A stretch of DNA of 60,600 nucleotides from Planctomycetota bacterium (lineage in GTDB: Bacteria > Planctomycetota > Phycisphaerae > Phycisphaerales > SM1A02), in the NCBI GenBank assembly GCA_009926625.1, contig RFON01000015.1, positions 1 to 60,600 of the forward strand. The letters run 5' to 3'. A program made the translations under genes and the position numbers. A model generated the notes under the pieces. It was not told the origin of the DNA, ran no database searches, and saw only the letters and a program-made list of their open reading frames with translations. How positions within the stretch are numbered: the first letter of the stretch is position 1; the number at the start of each line of letters is the position of its first letter. Below are positions 34,679-43,463 of this stretch, piece after piece.

Positions 34679-35619
34679 TGCCGCCGCTGCTCGAGCAGCG
34701 AATCGACGACCGTGCCGATCCACGAATCGCCGCATTCCGCGATGTCCGTGATGCAGACCTCCGCGGACGCGACGGGCTCTTCTGCGTCGAAAGCCCTCGA
34801 ATTGTCCACCGCTTCTTGCACGCGCTGCACGCAGCGGCGCAGGGTGTTCCATGCTCGCCTCGCGTCCAGGTCGACTCGCTGCTGCTGTCACCCGAGATTG
34901 CCGACTCCCTGCACTCCCTGCTTGTGGCACTTCCCTCGGCGTGCGCTTCGCGTGATCCTCTCACCGTCTTCGTTGCAGAGGAACGCCTGCTCAGTGAACT
35001 CGCGGGCTATCGCATGCATCAAGGCGCACTCGCCCTCGGGGTTCGCCCGATCGATGCGGGACTCGCTCACTTGCTTCGTGCATTGCCTGAGCAAGCGGAT
35101 CTGATCGCCACCACTGGTGTGGTTCATACCGACAACATCGGCGGTCTGTTCCGCAGCGCGGGCTCGTTCGGCGGTGTGGGCGTGCTTCTTGGCGACGGGT
35201 CATCCGACCCACTGCACCGCAAGGCGATTCGCGTTTCGTCGGGGCGCGTCTTCAGCGTGCCATGGGCCGAGACCGCCGAACTCGAGTCGAACCTTCACTC
35301 GCTTCGGGCGCTGGGCTTTGCACTGATCGCCGCGGAGGACTCACCAACGGCAGTGCCGATCGATGATGCCCTGCGGCTGCCGAGGATCGAGTCGGCCCAA
35401 CGCCGTCTCGTCGTGCTCGGAGCTGAAGGAGCGGGTGTGCCGCAGGCAGTGCAGTCACTGTGCGATGTCACTGCATGCATTCCGATGCGCGGCAGCGGCG
35501 GACTGCTGCATGATTCGGATCGGCCAAGCCTGAATGTGGCGATCGCGTCAGCCGTCTTCCTGCATGGACTGCGTAGCACCCGCGGCCATGCCAGCGCCCT
35601 TCGGCGCGGGCGCGGGTGA
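34678..35619 (+). CDS. SpoU (TrmH)-family RNA methyltransferase
   Basis: A 2'-O-ribose methyltransferase acting on tRNA or rRNA with S-adenosylmethionine. The N-terminal 100 residues (DLRGRDGLFCVESPRIVHRFL) are the RNA-binding part. The SPOUT knot has HTDNIGGLFRSAGSFGGVGVLL, LVVLGAEGAGVPQAV and IPMRGSGG followed by PSLNVAIASAVFL. The last motif carries about eight extra residues (GLLHDSD) before the conserved Ser-Leu-Asn. The target nucleotide cannot be told from sequence. The GTG at 34678 has GGAGGA just upstream and a one-base overlap with the preceding stop. The last 72 bases overlap murA on the opposite strand. Confidence 0.88.
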   Translation: MPPLLEQRIDDRADPRIAAFRDVRDADLRGRDGLFCVESPRIVHRFLHALHAAAQGVPCSPRVQVDSLLLSPEIADSLHSLLVALPSACASRDPLTVFVAEERLLSELAGYRMHQGALALGVRPIDAGLAHLLRALPEQADLIATTGVVHTDNIGGLFRSAGSFGGVGVLLGDGSSDPLHRKAIRVSSGRVFSVPWAETAELESNLHSLRALGFALIAAEDSPTAVPIDDALRLPRIESAQRRLVVLGAEGAGVPQAVQSLCDVTACIPMRGSGGLLHDSDRPSLNVAIASAVFLHGLRSTRGHASALRRGRG

Positions 35620-36900
35620 CTCGCGGTAGCGCTCGATGCGAGCACCGAGCGAGCGCAGTGTTTCTTCCATGCGCTTGTAGCCGCGGTCAAGGTGGTAGAC
35701 GCGGTTGACGATTGTTTCACCTTCGGCGGCCAAGCCAGCAAGCACGAGGCTTGCCGATGCGCGCAAGTCGCTCGCCATCACTTCGGCACCGATGAGTCGG
35801 TCTCCGCCAGTGATCACGACGGTCGGTCCATGCCGCAGCAACTGCGCACCCATGCGCGAGAGTTCCGGAACATGCAAGAATCGCTCGGGGTAGATCTTCT
35901 CGGTGATGACCGAGTTCCCCGCCGCAAAGCACAGAAGCGCCATGAACTGCGCCTGAAGGTCCGTCGGAAATCCAGGATGTGGCTGGGTCGTGATGACGGT
36001 TGGCCGAAGTTGCCGCTCGCTGGTCACGCGCACGCTGCAGCGACGGTCGTCTGCATCGGGCTCGATCTTGTGGACATGCACACCGATGAGCGAGAGACGA
36101 TCCACGACCGCCAACAGCGCGTCGTACGGAAAGTCGTCGATGATGATCTCGCCATTCGTGATGGCGGAGGCAATCGCATAGGTCCCGGCCACGATGCGGT
36201 CGGGCATGACCGCGTGCGTTGCGCCACCAAGTTCATCGACACCGTCAATGATGATGCGAGGGCCCCCTGCACCGCGGATCTTTGCGCCCATCGCATTCAG
36301 GAGATCCGCCAGATCAACAACCTCGGGCTCACATGCTGCGCTCTCGATGACCGTGCGCCCCTTCGCCAAGGTCGCAGCACTCATCACATTGGCTGTCCCA
36401 AGCACCGTCGACCCATACGGACCGCCGAGGAACACCGTCGCCCCCTGCAATCGATCGCAGGATGCGTGGATGTAGCCGCCGCGCAACTCGATGCGCGCGC
36501 CCAGCTTCTCCATGCCGCGAAGGTGCAGGTCCACCGGGCGGTCACCAAACGCACAGCCGCCTGGCATCGAAATCACCGCACGCTTGCGGCGCGCGAGCAT
36601 CGGACCAAGCACACAAATGGACGCACGCATGGTGCGAACGAGGTCGTACGGCGCCTCGATGGCGTTCGGATCCTTCGTCTGCATCGAGATTGATGTGTCG
36701 CTGATGCCGACATCAACCCCGAGCGTGACAAGCAGTTTCTGCAGGCTGAGGATGTCAGCGAGGCTCGCAATGTTGTTCAGTTTCACTTCGCCGTCAGTCA
36801 GCAGCGATGCGGCCATGAGTGGCAGCGCCGCATTCTTCGCGCCTTCGACGCGGATCCTGCCTGAGAGTCGGTACCCGCCTTGGATTCGAAACTTGTCCAT
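35548..36900 (-). CDS. murA: UDP-N-acetylglucosamine 1-carboxyvinyltransferase
   Basis: First committed step of peptidoglycan synthesis: transfers enolpyruvate from PEP to UDP-GlcNAc. RIRVEGAKNAALPLMAASLL, the catalytic-loop MPGGCAFGDRPVDLHL with Cys (the fosfomycin-sensitive form), GATVFLGGPYGSTVLGTANVM, LQAQFMAL and VNRVYHLDRGYKRMEETLRSLGARI cover both domains. Length of 450 includes about 25 extra C-terminal residues. AAGGAGGAT 7 nt before the ATG is an excellent ribosome binding site and sets the start at 36900. The extra C-terminal codons overlap the SpoU gene. Confidence 0.96.
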   Translation of the reverse strand: MDKFRIQGGYRLSGRIRVEGAKNAALPLMAASLLTDGEVKLNNIASLADILSLQKLLVTLGVDVGISDTSISMQTKDPNAIEAPYDLVRTMRASICVLGPMLARRKRAVISMPGGCAFGDRPVDLHLRGMEKLGARIELRGGYIHASCDRLQGATVFLGGPYGSTVLGTANVMSAATLAKGRTVIESAACEPEVVDLADLLNAMGAKIRGAGGPRIIIDGVDELGGATHAVMPDRIVAGTYAIASAITNGEIIIDDFPYDALLAVVDRLSLIGVHVHKIEPDADDRRCSVRVTSERQLRPTVITTQPHPGFPTDLQAQFMALLCFAAGNSVITEKIYPERFLHVPELSRMGAQLLRHGPTVVITGGDRLIGAEVMASDLRASASLVLAGLAAEGETIVNRVYHLDRGYKRMEETLRSLGARIERYRESPAPAPKGAGMAAGATQSMQEDG

Positions 36901-37097
36901 GCGATCCTCCTTGACCGCTGCGTGCAATGTCCTACGCCTCTGCTGTGACGCACGACTGGCCACAACAAAGCACCACGGGCACAAACGCACCGTGTCGTAC
37001 TGAAGGATGTCGGCTTTCCAGAGTGGTGGGGCGCACAATTTGTCCGCCGCCATCGGGTGCACTGTGCGCGGACGCGAGCGATCCCTAGGATGAAGCA
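36901..37097. promoter_or_regulatory. Divergent murA / ferredoxin-NADP reductase intergenic region
   Basis: About 200 bp separate the two divergent starts. Apart from the strong murA ribosome binding site at 36906-36914, I see no clear promoter hexamers, repeat or riboswitch fold. Both genes must be transcribed from here, so unrecognised promoters are expected. Confidence 0.3.
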
Positions 37098-38102
37098 ATG
37101 ACCGTGCATCTTCACGACCCTGCCCTGCCCGATGCGCGCATGCATCTTGTCGCGCCTGGCAGCCCAGCCATTGGAAGAATCGTCTCAAGCGAGTCGTGCA
37201 TTCGCGGCAAGTCCGCGAGCTTCGTGCGACACATTTCCATCGATGTGTCTGGAACGCCATTGGAGGGCCAGTGCCTCGCGGGGCAATCGTTCGGCGTGTG
37301 CGTTCCCGGCACGGACAGCAAGGGTCGCCCGCACAAGGTGCGCCTCTATTCGCTCGCAAGCCCAAGTTACGGCGAAGATGGGAATGGTCGGGTGATTTCC
37401 ACCACCTGCAAGCGGTCGATCGAGGAGCGCACGGACGAAGACAATCCCGCGCGGGGTGATGGGCATGTGCTGATCCTTGGAGCCTGCAGCAACTGGCTTT
37501 CCGATCTCAGCGTCGGCGCTGAGGTACCCGTCTCTGGGCCGAACGGAAAGCGCTTTCTCCTACCAGTCGATCCCGCCGCGCATGACTATCTCTTTGTCGC
37601 CACTGGAACTGGCATCGCCCCCTTCCGCGGCATGCTGCATGAGTTGCTGGTCGGTCCACCCGCTGGAACGCCAGCGCGTGACCGATGGACGCCGTGCCTC
37701 AGCCGCATTCAACTTGTGATGGGTGCGCCCTACCGCACAGACCTTCTGTACGACCCATGGCTGAACGAACTTGCGCGGCGTCACCCCAACTTCTCATACC
37801 ACCCCGTCATCAGCCGTGAACCGCTCCCTGCGCCTGGGCATGGTCCGCATGTCCATCACTTCATCGATGCGCGCATCGGGGCACTGCGTCCGATGCTCGA
37901 TTCGCCTCGCTGCCTGATCTATGCGTGCGGCCTTGCTGGGATGCAACTGGGCATCTTCCGAACGCTCGCGACGGCCGGACTTGGAAGCGGCTACCTCGGC
38001 GTGCACGACGAGATCGCCGCGGTCGATCCAGCCGACTGGACGGAGGAGCAGATCAAGCGGCGCGTGCGACCAACCCACCGCTGCATGCTCGAGGTGTACT
38101 GA
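37098..38102 (+). CDS. Plant-type ferredoxin-NADP(+) reductase
   Basis: Moves electrons between ferredoxin or flavodoxin and NADP(H) using FAD. The FAD-binding VRLYSLASPS, the CACSNWL-like region (LILGACSNWLSDL), the NADP-binding VATGTGIAPFRGMLHELLVG, LVMGAPYRTDLLY and IYACGLAGMQ are present. The protein ends in CMLEVY with a C-terminal Tyr that stacks on the flavin in plant-type enzymes. Length is 334. The N-terminal 20 residues are not part of the fold and show no signal peptide. The partner ferredoxin is not in view. Confidence 0.92.
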   Translation: MTVHLHDPALPDARMHLVAPGSPAIGRIVSSESCIRGKSASFVRHISIDVSGTPLEGQCLAGQSFGVCVPGTDSKGRPHKVRLYSLASPSYGEDGNGRVISTTCKRSIEERTDEDNPARGDGHVLILGACSNWLSDLSVGAEVPVSGPNGKRFLLPVDPAAHDYLFVATGTGIAPFRGMLHELLVGPPAGTPARDRWTPCLSRIQLVMGAPYRTDLLYDPWLNELARRHPNFSYHPVISREPLPAPGHGPHVHHFIDARIGALRPMLDSPRCLIYACGLAGMQLGIFRTLATAGLGSGYLGVHDEIAAVDPADWTEEQIKRRVRPTHRCMLEVY

Positions 38103-38188
38103 CCACGCGGCGCACCGCGCGCGCGGCACCTTCGACTGTTTTTGCACTTTCAGGCGACAAAGGACAGTGCGGGGCTACACTTCCCTTC

Positions 38189-39625
38189 GTGCGCGATGAC
38201 GAGGACAACTTTCCCAGTGCCGAGCAAAGGGTTGAACGCGCCCGCGGGCTCTTTCAGGCAGGGAAACTTGACGCAGCGGCTCAGGAATTGAGGCGAGCCA
38301 TCGCTGCCGAACCCGAGCGCGCGGACTGGCACCACAATCTTGCGGTCACACTCGATGCGATGGGGCGGCACGCCGATGCGCTTGCGTCGTATGAACGAGT
38401 GCTCGAGTTGGCACCCAACCATGTCGCCTCGCTCGTCGGCGCGGCCCAAGGGTCGATCCGTGCGGGTCACTTTGAACGCGCATTGAGCTTCTGCGAGCGG
38501 GCCACCCGCATCGACAGGGATATCGAGCCCGCCTACGCGCTTCGGATTCATGCGCTCGGAATGCTCGGTCGCATCGAGGACGCGGAGTCTGTCTATTACA
38601 TCGCGCAGCACACGCTGCCTGAAATGCCAGTCTGCCTCGCCGAGATGGCGAATGTGTTGGCGCGCGCTGGCAAGTTGGAACGCGCGATCTGGTGTTACCG
38701 AGAGGCCATCGCGCAGGCCCCGCGTCTTCCTGCCGTGAAGGCGCGTCTCGGCGCGGCACTCCTGCGGAGCGGTCAGGCCGAGAGTTCGCTGCAAGTCCTG
38801 ATGCAGGCCCTCCGTGAACAACCAGGCGACACGGCCGCGCTGCTCACGCTCGGTCGAGCGCTTGAGTCGCTCGGGCGCATGAACGAGGCGGAAGAGAAGT
38901 ACCGCCGCATCCTTGAACTTGAGCCGGCCAACCTCGGTGCGCATGTGGCGATCGGAGACATCGCGCTCCGCTGCGGCAAGCTCGAGGACGCTCGCGCCAC
39001 CTACACGCTCGTGCTCTCGCTTGGCTCGCAGGATCAGTCGATCCGCCTTCGACTGATCGAGGTCCTCGCGAAACTCGGTCATCGCGACGAGGCAGCGCGC
39101 CGCCTTCGGGAACTCTTTGGCAAGGGTTCGGTTCCAACAGATTCATTCGTGCTTCAGGATGCGGTTGTCGCACTCGGCGCCGCGGGCACCGCGATCGACT
39201 GCGGCGAGCCACGCACCGCAGCGATCATCCTGTGCGCAGCGGCGCGCGCGTTCCCGAAGCACCTTCAGATACGCCAACGACTCGTTCGCGCACTGTTCGA
39301 ATCGGGCGAGACGCGTGGTGCACGGCGCGCAGCACGCGCGGCGCTGCAGCTCGACCGCACCGATGCGGTCACGCTTCACAACATTGCTCTCGATGCCCTG
39401 CAGCGCGGACAACTCCGTCGCGCGCGCGCCGCGATCCTTCGCGGACTGCGGGCGCACCCGATCGATCAAGGTCTCCGAAGACTGCGCAGCAAGTGGATCC
39501 TTCAGACGCTGACCGCACTGCTCCGTCGAACGAGCGACGAGCCACGCACCGCCGTGCGGCAGTGGAGCGCAGCCATGCAATCGATTCGTTGGCTCTGGTC
39601 GAGCGTCAGTTCGCGGCGTTCGTGA
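38189..39625 (+). CDS. Tetratricopeptide-repeat protein
   Basis: A 478-residue soluble protein made of about ten TPR units from residue 15 onward. Examples are ARGLFQAGKLDAAAQELRRAI, NLAVTLDAMGRHADALASYERVLELAP, LGRALESLGRMNEAEEKYRRILELEPA and ALGAAGTAIDCGEPRTA. TPRs form a superhelix that binds partner proteins; no enzyme domain is attached, so the partner decides the role. GTG at 38189 is the first start that fits the repeat; a longer upstream frame lies inside the reductase gene. The last 20 bases overlap the rpsR 3' end. Confidence 0.85.
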   Translation: MRDDEDNFPSAEQRVERARGLFQAGKLDAAAQELRRAIAAEPERADWHHNLAVTLDAMGRHADALASYERVLELAPNHVASLVGAAQGSIRAGHFERALSFCERATRIDRDIEPAYALRIHALGMLGRIEDAESVYYIAQHTLPEMPVCLAEMANVLARAGKLERAIWCYREAIAQAPRLPAVKARLGAALLRSGQAESSLQVLMQALREQPGDTAALLTLGRALESLGRMNEAEEKYRRILELEPANLGAHVAIGDIALRCGKLEDARATYTLVLSLGSQDQSIRLRLIEVLAKLGHRDEAARRLRELFGKGSVPTDSFVLQDAVVALGAAGTAIDCGEPRTAAIILCAAARAFPKHLQIRQRLVRALFESGETRGARRAARAALQLDRTDAVTLHNIALDALQRGQLRRARAAILRGLRAHPIDQGLRRLRSKWILQTLTALLRRTSDEPRTAVRQWSAAMQSIRWLWSSVSSRRS

Positions 39626-39842
39626 AGGGCAGCAGCGCCATGAAACGGGCGCGCTTGATGGCCTGTCCCAACTGCGACTGATCACCCGCGGACATGTTCA
39701 TTCGCTTGCGCGAGAGCATCTTCCCATTCTGCGTCATCGCGCGTCGGAGTTCCTCCACCTGCTTGTAATCGATGTAAGAACGACCCTTCGCGTCCTTCTG
39801 GCGGCGAATGACTGGAACTGGTGGCGCCTGGAACTGGCTCAT
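39606..39842 (-). CDS. rpsR: 30S ribosomal protein S18
   Basis: A 78-residue small-subunit protein that pairs with S6. YIDYKQVEELRRAMTQNGKMLSRKRMNMSAGDQSQLGQAIKRARFMALLPF covers the conserved core, including the IKRAR motif. The family ends at the same place. The ATG at 39842 follows AAGGATCCCAGC, a usable binding site; a longer in-frame start at 39944 is not family-like. It is alone on its strand: rpsF, ssb and rplI, its usual neighbours, are missing. Confidence 0.93.
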   Translation of the reverse strand: MSQFQAPPVPVIRRQKDAKGRSYIDYKQVEELRRAMTQNGKMLSRKRMNMSAGDQSQLGQAIKRARFMALLPFTNAAN

Positions 39843-39963
39843 GCTGGGATCCTTGAAGTGCGGGGCGCTGCGCGCCTCCGCGAATGATGTCACCCTGATG
39901 CCAAGTCTCCAGCGTCGAGTGACGGACGCAGGGGCCTTCGCCATGGACCCGGCTGTTGCCAGG

Positions 39964-39984
39964 GCTCACGGAACGACCGTGAGC
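39964..39984 (-). promoter_or_regulatory. Hairpin in the rpsR leader
   Basis: GCTCACGG and CCGTGAGC form an 8-bp perfect stem with a 5-nt loop about 120 nt upstream of rpsR, in the 244-nt gap after the HMG-CoA lyase gene. It could terminate the upstream operon or take part in S18 autoregulation. There is no T-run, so the role is open. The rest of the gap shows nothing else I can identify. Confidence 0.35.
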
Positions 39985-40086
39985 GGCGAACCGAAGAGGA
40001 TACCTCCCCCGCCGCTTCATTGCCATCCAATCTTGTGGCGTCCGATATCGCTGCGCCGATGCTTCACGCTACGGAACGCGATCGGC

Positions 40087-40956
40087 CTAGCCCTCCGAAG
40101 ATGCGCACGATGCGATCGAACGGCGCATCCACTGACCCGCAGCGCGGAGTCGGTCGGCGCTCGCGCGCACGGAGAATCCGCGTTCGATGAGCGCGTCAAT
40201 CAGGGTTTCGGTCGCGACATTGCCCGCCGACCCGGGGGCAAACGGGCAGCCGCCGAGTCCCCCCGCACTGGCATCGAAGGAACGAACCCCGATCTCCGCG
40301 GCGCGAATCGCGCACTCCGTTGCGCGTCCCGTGGTGTCATGCAAATGCAGTGTCGTTGCACCAGCCGACACGACGCCCTCGAGACCCTTGTACAAGGACT
40401 CGATCGCTGCGGCATCGGCGGCGCCGATGGTGTCGCCAAGGTCAATCTCATCGACCCCCATCTCCAGCAGCCGCGCTGCAACGCTTGCGACACTGTCGGG
40501 ATCCACGGGCCCGTCGTACGGACAGCGCACGACACAACTCACATAGCCACGCACCTTTCGATGCGCTTCGCGCGCACGCCGAACGACTGGTTGAATGCGC
40601 AGCAGAACCTCCGCGATCGTTCCTGCCGTGTTGCGCTGGCTGAAGCCTTCGGTAGCCGACACGAACACCGAGACCTTGTCGACCTGTGCCGTGAGCGCCG
40701 CATCGAGGCCGCGTTCGTTGGGGACAAGGGCCGAGTACACCACCTCGGGCGCACGCCGTATCCGCGCAAACACCTCGCTGGCGTCCGCCAACTGCGGAAT
40801 CCACTTGGCGGGCACAAAGGACGAGACCTCGACCTCTTCGACGCCGCTCTCACTCAGCATGTCGATGAACGCGACCTTCGCGTCCGTGGACACCAACGCC
40901 TTCTCATGCTGCAGTCCATCGCGAGGGCCCACCTCGGTGATGCGCACGCCCGTCAT
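40087..40956 (-). CDS. Hydroxymethylglutaryl-CoA lyase
   Basis: Cleaves HMG-CoA to acetoacetate and acetyl-CoA, the last step of leucine breakdown. ITEVGPRDGLQHEK, EVEVSSFVPAKWIPQLADA, CVVRCPYDG, LGDTIGAADAAAI, LHLHDTTGRA and GGLGGCPFAPGSAGNVATE contain the metal ligands and the active-site Cys. Length of 289 is standard. The ATG at 40956 overlaps the stop of the small membrane gene (ATGA). No other leucine-degradation or branched-chain acyl-CoA gene is adjacent. Confidence 0.93.
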   Translation of the reverse strand: MTGVRITEVGPRDGLQHEKALVSTDAKVAFIDMLSESGVEEVEVSSFVPAKWIPQLADASEVFARIRRAPEVVYSALVPNERGLDAALTAQVDKVSVFVSATEGFSQRNTAGTIAEVLLRIQPVVRRAREAHRKVRGYVSCVVRCPYDGPVDPDSVASVAARLLEMGVDEIDLGDTIGAADAAAIESLYKGLEGVVSAGATTLHLHDTTGRATECAIRAAEIGVRSFDASAGGLGGCPFAPGSAGNVATETLIDALIERGFSVRASADRLRAAGQWMRRSIASCASSEG

Positions 40957-41132
40957 TTTCCGCGCTCCTCCCGAGCCGCGCGCCGAAAGAGCCAGACCGC
41001 GAAGACGCTGACCGCGACCGTGAGCAGTGCGGCTGCCGCGAACAACATCACATCGGGGGTGACTGCCCACTCATCCGGCATCGACGGCGGTGTTCCAGCA
41101 AGCCCCGACTGTCTCGCTGCGTCCAGCCTCAT
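40953..41132 (-). CDS. 59-residue single-span membrane protein
   Basis: A short gene between the YgfZ-like and HMG-CoA lyase genes. Its ATG overlaps the upstream TGA and its own TGA overlaps the next ATG (both ATGA). The protein has a polar N-terminus of about 27 residues, one membrane span (about 28-49: DVMLFAAAALLTVAVSVFAV) and a basic tail (RRAAREER). The fixed overlaps on both sides and the intact frame support a real gene despite its size. The positive tail predicts an outside N-terminus and inside C-terminus. I do not recognise it. It resembles small CcoQ-like or assembly subunits only in layout. Confidence 0.65.
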   Translation of the reverse strand: MRLDAARQSGLAGTPPSMPDEWAVTPDVMLFAAAALLTVAVSVFAVWLFRRAAREERGK

Positions 41133-42403
41133 GCCACGCTTCCCTCGTCTGCAGATGGCAGGAACCGAAGGGAATCCTGCACCGTTGCCAGCACAAGCTG
41201 CCCATCACACAGCGCGCGGAGTTTGGATTGTGGCGCAGCATGTGCCTGCCGAATGGTCGCGAACGCGATGGCCGCAGACCCGAGCATGGGACTTGCCGTG
41301 CTGCTCGTGATGACACCCACCTCCTCTCCCGCACTGCCATCTGCACGATCAAGAAACACCGGCGATCCCTCCACGGGAAACGCACCATCCTCCAAGCGCA
41401 GCGCACAGACCACCTGCTTCGGCTTGCCAAGGCTCTGCATGCGCGCGACCACTTCCTGTCCGAGATAGCAACCCTTGGTCATCGAGACGCGCGTTGCAAT
41501 CACGCCCGTCTCGTGCGGAAGCGCAGCCGTGCCGAAGTCAATCTCGAACATCGGCTCGCCCGCCTCGATGCGTGCGATGTTCATGGCAAGCCAACCGCAG
41601 ACCCGCGCGCGAGGCACACCGCCCGCAGCGACATCATGCAGGCTCGTCCATGCATCCCACACGCGTGGCACATCCGCAACGGCAACCGACACATCGATCC
41701 CGACCGTCCCGAGCATGTCGCATCGTGTCGCGACGGCGTGCACGCCCGCAAGCTTCGTCGTCGTGCATGCTCCATCGTGCGCGAGCAGTTCCAGTGCCGC
41801 GGAGTCGACGCCGCTGTCCGCGAGCAGGCTGAGCGACTTCGGCCCATGCACCGCCAAGCGATACTGCGCGGCACTTGCATCGACGATCTGCACATCCTCG
41901 CTGAAAAGGAACGCACTGAGCGATGCGACCGTCGATGCAGCGACCATCCGCGGCAGGTCGATCACGATGACATCGGCAAGGGCCGACAGGATCATGTCCG
42001 CCTCGATCCGCCCCTTTCGGTTGAGCCAGAACGAACGCGCGCTCCGCCCCGGTTGGAGCGTTCGCAGGTCCTGTGTGATCATGCGCTGCAGGAAATCAAC
42101 CCTGTCTGCGCCGCGTACTTCAATGGTCCCGCGCTGAGGCATGTCGGCAATCGCGGCGCCGCGGCGAATGGATGCGTATTCGGTCTCCACACTGTCGCAC
42201 ACCGCCAGCACCTCGGCGACGGATCCCCAGCCGATCCATGCCGCGCTCGAACGCCGCGCGGCCGCGCCCTCGCCGCGCCCTGCAGCGACGGCTGCGCTGC
42301 GGCGCCCTGACTCCCGCGCAGCCACCGCATCGTGCCGGCTGCGCAAGGGAGACTCGGCAAGAAAGGCCGGCGCGTTCACGACGAAATAATAGACTCGCGA
42401 CAT
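41129..42403 (-). CDS. YgfZ/GcvT-like folate-binding protein
   Basis: A tetrahydrofolate-binding protein of the YgfZ (IbaS/IBA57-like) type, which supports iron-sulfur cluster repair and is related to the glycine cleavage T protein. Visible features are ESPLRSRHDAVAA (the SPL start motif), IEVRGADRVDFLQRMITQDL, and the YgfZ signature KGCYLGQEVVARM, whose Cys is essential in the family. Length is 424 from the ATG at 42403, which overlaps the divergent M42 start. A GTG at 42379 is an alternative. It heads the ATGA-coupled trio with the small membrane protein and HMG-CoA lyase. Confidence 0.85.
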   Translation of the reverse strand: MSRVYYFVVNAPAFLAESPLRSRHDAVAARESGRRSAAVAAGRGEGAAARRSSAAWIGWGSVAEVLAVCDSVETEYASIRRGAAIADMPQRGTIEVRGADRVDFLQRMITQDLRTLQPGRSARSFWLNRKGRIEADMILSALADVIVIDLPRMVAASTVASLSAFLFSEDVQIVDASAAQYRLAVHGPKSLSLLADSGVDSAALELLAHDGACTTTKLAGVHAVATRCDMLGTVGIDVSVAVADVPRVWDAWTSLHDVAAGGVPRARVCGWLAMNIARIEAGEPMFEIDFGTAALPHETGVIATRVSMTKGCYLGQEVVARMQSLGKPKQVVCALRLEDGAFPVEGSPVFLDRADGSAGEEVGVITSSTASPMLGSAAIAFATIRQAHAAPQSKLRALCDGQLVLATVQDSLRFLPSADEGSVA

Positions 42404-43454
42404 GAAGCTTGACCTCCTGAAACGGCTGTGTGAGACACCGGGCATCCCTGGACACGAGGAGCGGGTGCGCGAGATCGTGCAGCGTGAAGTCCGTGGGATC
42501 TTCGACACGACACGGGTGGATGCGATGGGTTCGCTCATTTGCACGCGCCGACCGACGCGCCGCAAGCGTGGAGCATCGCCGCAGCGAGTGCTCGTGGCGG
42601 CGCACATGGATGAAATCGGCTTCTATGTGCGGCATGTCGATGATGCCGGCAACATTTGGCTGAACCCGGCGGGAGGCTTCGACCCCCGCAACCTTTTTTC
42701 GCGGCGCGTGCTGCTCGTCAGCGAACGCGGCGACTTCCGCGGCGTGCTCAACCCCGGCGGCAAGCCGATCCACATCTCCAGCGAAGCGGACCGCAACAAG
42801 GTTCCCGGCACCGAGGAGTTCTTCATCGACCTCGGCATCGATGCCGCCGAGGTCCGCAAGAGCGTGCAAGTGGGCGATTGGGTGGTGATGGACGAACCAT
42901 TCCTTGAGACATCGAAGAAGGTCGTCTCGAAGGCGCTCGACAATCGCATGGCGGTGTTCGTGGCGATTGAAGCGATGCGGAAGATCGCCCGCGCGCGCGG
43001 CGGCCACAGCTGCGAGATCGTCGTCGCGTTCACGACACAGGAGGAAGTTGGACTCCGAGGCGCACAGGTGGCCGCCAACAGTGCGGGTGCGGATGTGGGC
43101 ATTGGTCTCGATGTGAACCTCGCGTGCGACACCCCAGGCGTACCGGAGAACCAGCGCGTCACCAAGCAGGGACTCGGCGTCGCGATCATGATTCAGGACT
43201 CATCGATGATCTCCGACCCAGGACTCGTCAACCAATGCGCAGCACTCGCGCGGCGACATCGCATCCCCCACCAGCGCGCCGTCCTGCCGCGCGGCGGACA
43301 AGATGCGGGCGCGATCCAGCGCACGGGACGCGGTGCGCGTTGCGTCGCGCTGGGTCCAGGCACGCGGTACATCCATACGGTGACCGAGATGATCGACAAG
43401 GGCGACCTCGAATCCACGATCGACTTGCTGGCGGTGCTCCTCGCAGAGCTGTGA
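42402..43454 (+). CDS. M42-family metallo-aminopeptidase (TET-type)
   Basis: A two-zinc peptidase that forms large tetrahedral complexes and trims peptides from the proteasome or Lon. Ligands are visible in order: His in AAHMDEIGFYV, Asp in KALDNRMAV, Glu-Glu in TTQEEVGLRGA, Asp in LDVNLACDTP and His in TRYIHTVTEM. The 350-residue length is normal. A run of basic residues after LICTRRPTRRKRG is an insertion near residue 50. The ATG at 42402 has no visible binding site and shares CATG with the opposite-strand YgfZ start, so one of the two starts may be wrong. Confidence 0.92.
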   Translation: MKLDLLKRLCETPGIPGHEERVREIVQREVRGIFDTTRVDAMGSLICTRRPTRRKRGASPQRVLVAAHMDEIGFYVRHVDDAGNIWLNPAGGFDPRNLFSRRVLLVSERGDFRGVLNPGGKPIHISSEADRNKVPGTEEFFIDLGIDAAEVRKSVQVGDWVVMDEPFLETSKKVVSKALDNRMAVFVAIEAMRKIARARGGHSCEIVVAFTTQEEVGLRGAQVAANSAGADVGIGLDVNLACDTPGVPENQRVTKQGLGVAIMIQDSSMISDPGLVNQCAALARRHRIPHQRAVLPRGGQDAGAIQRTGRGARCVALGPGTRYIHTVTEMIDKGDLESTIDLLAVLLAEL

Positions 43455-43463
43455 ACGCCGCTC

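Noticed and set aside
39606..39944. A longer 112-residue S18 starting at 39944
   Set aside because: The extra 34 residues are not family-like, and the ATG at 39842 has a usable ribosome binding site and the standard S18 length.
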